From Spirochaetaceae bacterium (GTDB taxonomy: Bacteria; Spirochaetota; Spirochaetia; WRBN01), in contig JAHHUI010000061.1 of the NCBI GenBank assembly GCA_020024055.1, positions 1 to 9,102 of the forward strand: 9,102 bases of DNA, written 5' to 3'. The notes beneath the pieces were generated by a model. The model was not told where the DNA came from. It ran no database searches and saw only the letters and a list, made by a program, of their open reading frames with translations. Shown piece by piece: positions 6,023 through 9,102 of this stretch. Both the position numbers and the translations under genes were made by a program. Positions within the stretch are counted from its first letter, which is position 1; each line of letters begins with the position of its first letter.

Positions 6023-6052
6023 TTGACAAAAATTCTTAATCTTTTGTAAGAT
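6023..6052 (+). promoter_or_regulatory. Sigma-70-type promoter of the ffh operon
   Basis: A perfect -35 TTGACA (6023-6028) is followed after 18 bp by TAAGAT (6047-6052). The predicted start is near 6059, about 22 nt before the ffh ATG. A dyad, TTTTTGTC (6008-6015) and GACAAAAA (6025-6032), overlaps the -35 and could be an operator; it lacks the GC core of a terminator. Confidence 0.65.
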
Positions 6053-6080
6053 ATAACGTATTACGTGGTAATGAATTTGT

Positions 6081-7409
6081 ATGTTAGATAAACTTCAACA
6101 AACATTCTCGGATATTGGCCGCTCTTTTGCCGGCAAATCGCGTATCAGCGACAAGAACATCGAGGATGCAGTAGAACAGATAAAAACTGCCCTGGTAGAA
6201 GCAGATGTCAATTTGCGCGTGGTGCGTCGGTTTGTAAACGCCACGGCAGAAGAAGCCAAGGGCGAACATGTTCTGCGCGGGGTGAACCCCGGTCAGCAAT
6301 TTATTAAAATCGTTTATGACAAACTTGTTGCCCTGCTGGGAGATGAACATCAGGGATTGGCTTTGCAGGGCCCGGACGTCGTCACCACAATCATTCTTTT
6401 CGGTTTGCAGGGATCTGGCAAAACAACCACTGCCGCAAAATTAGCTCAATACCTGAAGAAAAACGGGCGGCGGCCTCTTTTGGCTGCCTGTGACCTGAGC
6501 CGTCCAGCCGCCGTGCAGCAGCTTCAAACCCTGGGACAACAGATTGACGTGCCTGTTTTTGCCCAGCATGAAAAAGGCGCCATAGACTGTGCGAAAAAAG
6601 CTTTAGCCTATGCGAAGAAAGAACAATTTAATATATTAATTATTGACAGCGCGGGGCGCATGCAGCTGGATGACGAACTGATGAGAGAATTGGCTGCACT
6701 GAACAAGGCTGTGCCCTCGGCCGAACGCCTGCTTGTGGCCGACAGTATGATGGGCCAGAATGCCGTGGAAATTGCCAAGAGCTTTCATGAAAAAGTGGGC
6801 ATTACCGGTGTTGTGCTGACAAAATTTGACTCTGATGCCCGCGGCGGTGCGGCTTTGAGTCTGAAAAGTGTGACCGGCCAGCCAATTAAATTTATTGGAA
6901 CCGGTGAAAAAATTGATAATCTGGAGGCTTTCCATCCCGATCGCATTGCCGGGCGCATTTTGGGCATGGGCGATGTGGTGAGCCTGGTGGAAAAAGCCCA
7001 GGAAGCGGTGGACGAAGAACAGGCCCTGAAGATGCAGGCCAAGATGATGTCGGCCAATTTCACCCTTGCAGATTATCTTGAACAAATACATGCGGTGCGC
7101 AAAATGGGCAAAGCGGGAGACTTGGTGAAAATGCTGCCGGGTGTCTCGGCAAAGGATATTGAGTCTAACTTCAATGAAAAACAAATTCTTCATGAAGAGG
7201 CCATGATCCTGAGCATGACAGAAAAAGAGCGGCAAAATCCGCTGATTTTGAACCCCAGCCGCCGCAAGCGCATTGCCCGGGGTGCGGGATTGACCCCGGT
7301 GGACTTGAATCGATTTTTGAATCGATTTGAAAAAATTAAATTGCAAATTAAAAAGTTAAGTAAAAATAAAATTGCCCAAGCACAATTAATGAAACAGCTT
7401 GGAATATAG
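6081..7409 (+). CDS. ffh: Signal recognition particle GTPase Ffh (SRP54)
   Basis: Ffh binds 4.5S RNA and signal sequences emerging from the ribosome and docks with FtsY to deliver nascent membrane and secreted proteins. The 442 residues are the normal family length. The N domain (about 1-90) contains the ALVEADVNLRVV helix. The G domain carries the P-loop GLQGSGKTT (108-116), LLAACDLSRPAAVQQLQ, IIDSAGR (the usual DTAGR with Ser for Thr), TKFDSDARGG (the usual TKLDGDARGG) and a normal GTGE. The M domain keeps the MLPG finger-loop end and SRRKRIARGAG, the RNA-binding helix-turn-helix. The following helix, usually packed with Met, reads NRFLNRFEKIKLQIKKL, and there is no Met/Gly-rich tail. The start at 6081 (MLDKLQQTFSDI) aligns with the family; its ribosome site is weak. 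It is first in the housekeeping operon and is followed after 9 nt by rpsP. Confidence 0.97.
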   Translation: MLDKLQQTFSDIGRSFAGKSRISDKNIEDAVEQIKTALVEADVNLRVVRRFVNATAEEAKGEHVLRGVNPGQQFIKIVYDKLVALLGDEHQGLALQGPDVVTTIILFGLQGSGKTTTAAKLAQYLKKNGRRPLLAACDLSRPAAVQQLQTLGQQIDVPVFAQHEKGAIDCAKKALAYAKKEQFNILIIDSAGRMQLDDELMRELAALNKAVPSAERLLVADSMMGQNAVEIAKSFHEKVGITGVVLTKFDSDARGGAALSLKSVTGQPIKFIGTGEKIDNLEAFHPDRIAGRILGMGDVVSLVEKAQEAVDEEQALKMQAKMMSANFTLADYLEQIHAVRKMGKAGDLVKMLPGVSAKDIESNFNEKQILHEEAMILSMTEKERQNPLILNPSRRKRIARGAGLTPVDLNRFLNRFEKIKLQIKKLSKNKIAQAQLMKQLGI

Positions 7410-7418
7410 GAGTAAAAA

Positions 7419-7661
7419 GTGGTTAAAATTCGCCTCAAACGCATGGGTTCCCCCAAGAGACCTTATTATCGTATCGTTGCTGTTGATTCCAGAAAACCGC
7501 GTGACGGCAAAGTACTGGAGGAGCTTGGCTCCTATCGCCCTGTGGAAAAAGACCAACTGACTGTTGACACACAGCAAGTGCAGTTCTGGATTGACCGCGG
7601 GGCACAAATGAGTGATACAGTGCGCGATCTATTGCGCAAAAATAAAGCAGCTTCTCAGTAG
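7419..7661 (+). CDS. rpsP: 30S ribosomal protein S16
   Basis: This 80-residue protein has the diagnostic S16 N-terminus VKIRLKRMGSPKRPYYRIVAVDSR and the following KVLEELGSYRP. It is complete. S16 binds 16S rRNA early in 30S assembly. The start is GTG at 7419. It is chosen because AGGAG (7408-7412), overlapping the ffh stop codon, lies 6 nt upstream and because the protein begins at the expected VKIRL. Length is typical. The next gene, khpA, follows after about 37 nt with a T-rich gap but no hairpin, so the operon continues. Confidence 0.97.
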   Translation: MVKIRLKRMGSPKRPYYRIVAVDSRKPRDGKVLEELGSYRPVEKDQLTVDTQQVQFWIDRGAQMSDTVRDLLRKNKAASQ

Positions 7662-7698
7662 GTTGTTTTGGTTTTTTATATAAGGAGAAGTGGGTCAA

Positions 7699-7932
7699 GT
7701 GGAAAAGGAACTTGTCGAATTTATTGTCACTGCCTTGGTGCAGGAGCCTGATCAAGTACAGGTGAATGTAATTGAGGGTGAAAAGTCTACGATACTTGAG
7801 TTGAGAGTAGCAGAAGCTGATCTGGGTAAGGTGATTGGACGCCACGGGCGAATTGCCAAGGCGATTAGAACTTTATTAGCAGCCAGCGCATCCAGAAACG
7901 GCAGACGGGTGGCCTTGGAGATCCTTGACTGA
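7699..7932 (+). CDS. khpA: KH-domain RNA-binding protein KhpA (YlqC family)
   Basis: This small KH-domain protein of about 77 residues contains ELVEFIVTALVQEPDQV, LELRVAEADLGKVIGRHGR with the G-x-x-G loop (GRHG), and AKAIRTLLAA. It ends RVALEILD. KhpA family members bind RNA, often paired with KhpB/Jag, and are usually encoded between rpsP and rimM, as here. The GTG at 7699 (MEKELVEF) is preferred because family members begin at this point and AAGGAG (7682-7687) lies 11 nt upstream. The earlier GTG at 7690 would add MGQ but sits only 2 nt after the same ribosome site. The stop overlaps the rimM start by 8 nt. Confidence 0.93.
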   Translation: MEKELVEFIVTALVQEPDQVQVNVIEGEKSTILELRVAEADLGKVIGRHGRIAKAIRTLLAASASRNGRRVALEILD

Positions 7933-8431
7933 TTTTCTTGCTATCGGCAAGTTTACAAAACCTTTCGGCCTGAAAGGGGGAATCAAGACCCTCAGTTTTT
8001 CCGGTGAAAGTGCACATTTTTTGAAATTGCGCAAGCAGGAAATCCAGCTTCGCCGCAGCAACGGAGAAATCCTGAGCGCCGTGGTGCGTCTGGCCGAAAT
8101 GAAAGGTGACATGATTGTGATGTATTTTCAGGGGTACGATACCCCTGAAAAAGTCTCTGAAATTCGCGGCTGTGAACTTTGGGTAGATCGACGTTTAGCT
8201 TCTCCCTTGGAAGAGGGAGAATTTTATATGGCAGACTTGATTGGTTGTACATTGCTTTATGAAAAAAAAGCTGTGGGGCAAGTCATATCTTTTTTCGAAG
8301 CCGCGCAGATCATTTTGGAAATACAGCCGGCACAGGGCAAGGCTTTCTATATCCCCTTCAGTGGGATATTCATAGGCGATATAGACCTGGAACAAAAAAC
8401 TATAGAATTGCTGGATGGAAGATTGTTGTAA
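7925..8431 (+). CDS. rimM: Ribosome maturation factor RimM
   Basis: RimM binds ribosomal protein S19 and helps 16S rRNA processing and 30S head assembly. The 168 residues show the N-terminal RimM domain (FLAIGKFTKPFGLKGGIKT) and the C-terminal PRC-barrel (GEFYMADLIGCTLLYEKKAVGQV, then IPFSGIFIGDIDLEQKTIEL). The length is typical. The start is TTG at 7925, which overlaps the end of khpA by 8 nt. GGAG at 7917-7920 lies 4 nt upstream, so the two genes are translationally coupled. The stop is immediately followed by the trmD start. Confidence 0.95.
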   Translation: MTDFLAIGKFTKPFGLKGGIKTLSFSGESAHFLKLRKQEIQLRRSNGEILSAVVRLAEMKGDMIVMYFQGYDTPEKVSEIRGCELWVDRRLASPLEEGEFYMADLIGCTLLYEKKAVGQVISFFEAAQIILEIQPAQGKAFYIPFSGIFIGDIDLEQKTIELLDGRLL

Positions 8432-9102
8432 GTGCATTTTATCACATTTTCTCTCTTTCCCGATATTTTAGAGACTTATTTCCGGTCTTCTATCATGGCA
8501 CGGGCCGTGAAGAAAGGTGTAGTTACTTATCAGAATATTAATTTTCGCGATTTTGCCACGGACAAACACCGCACCTGTGATGATACCCCCTATGGAGGCG
8601 GCGCAGGAATGGTGATCAAGCCCGAACCCCTGGGTGCGGCCATCAAAGCGCACAAGCGTGAAGATCTGTATATGCTCTACCCCAGCCCCAGCGGAAAACG
8701 CTTTACACAGGCAGATGCAAAAAGGCTCTCTACATATGGGTGCCTGGGCCTGATTGCCGGGCGCTATGAAGGCATTGATCAGCGTATCATCGATACCTAT
8801 GTAGACGAAGAGTTGTGCATTGGCGACTATGTGATGTCTTCGGGAGAGCTGGCATCTTTGGTGGTGATTGATACAGTGATGCGCCTGGTGGAAGGGGCGA
8901 TTGCCCCAGAAAGCCTGGAAGAAGAAAGCTTTGAAAACGGATTATTAGAATATCCGCATTATACAAAACCTGAAATTTTTGAAGGCCAAAAAGTGCCCGA
9001 GATTCTGCTCTCGGGGCATCATCAAAAAATAAAAGAGTGGCGAGATGCCAAAAGATGGGAAAAGACTCTTGCCAATCGGCCTGAAATAGTGCAGAATAAA
9101 AT
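8432..9102 (+). CDS. trmD: tRNA (guanine37-N1)-methyltransferase TrmD (partial, 3' end cut)
   Basis: TrmD methylates G37 of tRNAs next to the anticodon using S-adenosylmethionine, preventing frameshifting. The frame opens at GTG 8432, directly abutting the rimM stop, and runs to the right edge (223 codons, so most of the protein). The N-terminus HFITFSLFPDILETYF matches the family, followed by IMARAVKKG. The catalytic and SAM-knot motifs are present: TPYGGGAGMVIKPEP, GRYEGIDQRI, IGDYVMSSGELASLVVIDTVMRL (the usual SGGEL has Ser for the first Gly) and the C-terminal SGHHQKIKEWR. No strong ribosome site precedes the GTG, so it is probably translated by coupling to rimM. In related genomes rplS follows. 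Confidence 0.95.
   Translation, partial: MHFITFSLFPDILETYFRSSIMARAVKKGVVTYQNINFRDFATDKHRTCDDTPYGGGAGMVIKPEPLGAAIKAHKREDLYMLYPSPSGKRFTQADAKRLSTYGCLGLIAGRYEGIDQRIIDTYVDEELCIGDYVMSSGELASLVVIDTVMRLVEGAIAPESLEEESFENGLLEYPHYTKPEIFEGQKVPEILLSGHHQKIKEWRDAKRWEKTLANRPEIVQNK

Noticed and set aside
6636..7346. Minus-strand open frame of 236 codons opposite ffh
   Set aside because: Its His/Phe/Gln-rich composition mirrors the codon pattern of ffh on the other strand; no domain or ribosome site is visible.
1..9102. CRISPR array, insertion sequence or prophage genes
   Set aside because: No short regularly spaced repeats, transposase motifs or phage structural genes are visible; the repeats present are the promoter cassettes and gene paralogues.

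Overview
The window looks like spirochaete chromosomal DNA, probably Treponema-like or another Spirochaetaceae. Two things support this. The conserved block on the right runs ffh-rpsP-khpA-rimM-trmD. Just left of it is a radical SAM protein whose layout (sugar-nucleotidyltransferase-like N-terminus, CxxxCxxC core, short C-terminal Cys region) matches the spirochaete-restricted 'spiroSPASM' family. Genus assignment is inference only.

Left block (1-2618, all minus strand): the N-terminus of a sugar-phosphate nucleotidyltransferase-like gene runs off the left edge. Upstream of it are two tandem paralogous glycosyltransferases resembling the GT14 / Core-2/I-branching family. Each of the three genes is preceded by its own copy of a ~42 bp repeat. 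Read on the minus strand, the repeat is a promoter: TTGAC, then a run of 10 or 11 G, then TAAAAGG/C, then TATAAT. The G-run lies inside the -35/-10 spacer and gives 17, 16 and 16 bp in the three copies. Such tracts are classic phase-variation switches, known for Neisseria porA/opc and, among spirochaetes, for poly-G-controlled T. pallidum promoters. The block therefore reads as an array of independently switchable surface-glycan genes. This is the main finding.

Middle block (2619-3641): a plus-strand gene with a good ribosome binding site and a signal-peptide-like start is broken by several frameshifts, nearly all in homopolymer runs. It looks like a decayed small exported or outer-membrane-type protein. 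It ends at a strong symmetrical terminator that it shares with a convergent tRNA-Arg(TCT) gene.

Right block (3642-9102, all plus strand): the spiroSPASM-type radical SAM gene overlaps a glycosyltransferase-A-like gene and forms a two-gene unit. A clear sigma-70-type promoter follows, driving the housekeeping operon: Ffh (SRP GTPase), ribosomal protein S16, KhpA (KH-domain RNA-binding protein), RimM (16S/30S maturation) and TrmD (tRNA m1G37 methyltransferase, cut by the right edge). These genes serve protein targeting, ribosome assembly and tRNA modification. They are tightly packed, and the four genes after ffh all appear to use non-ATG starts.
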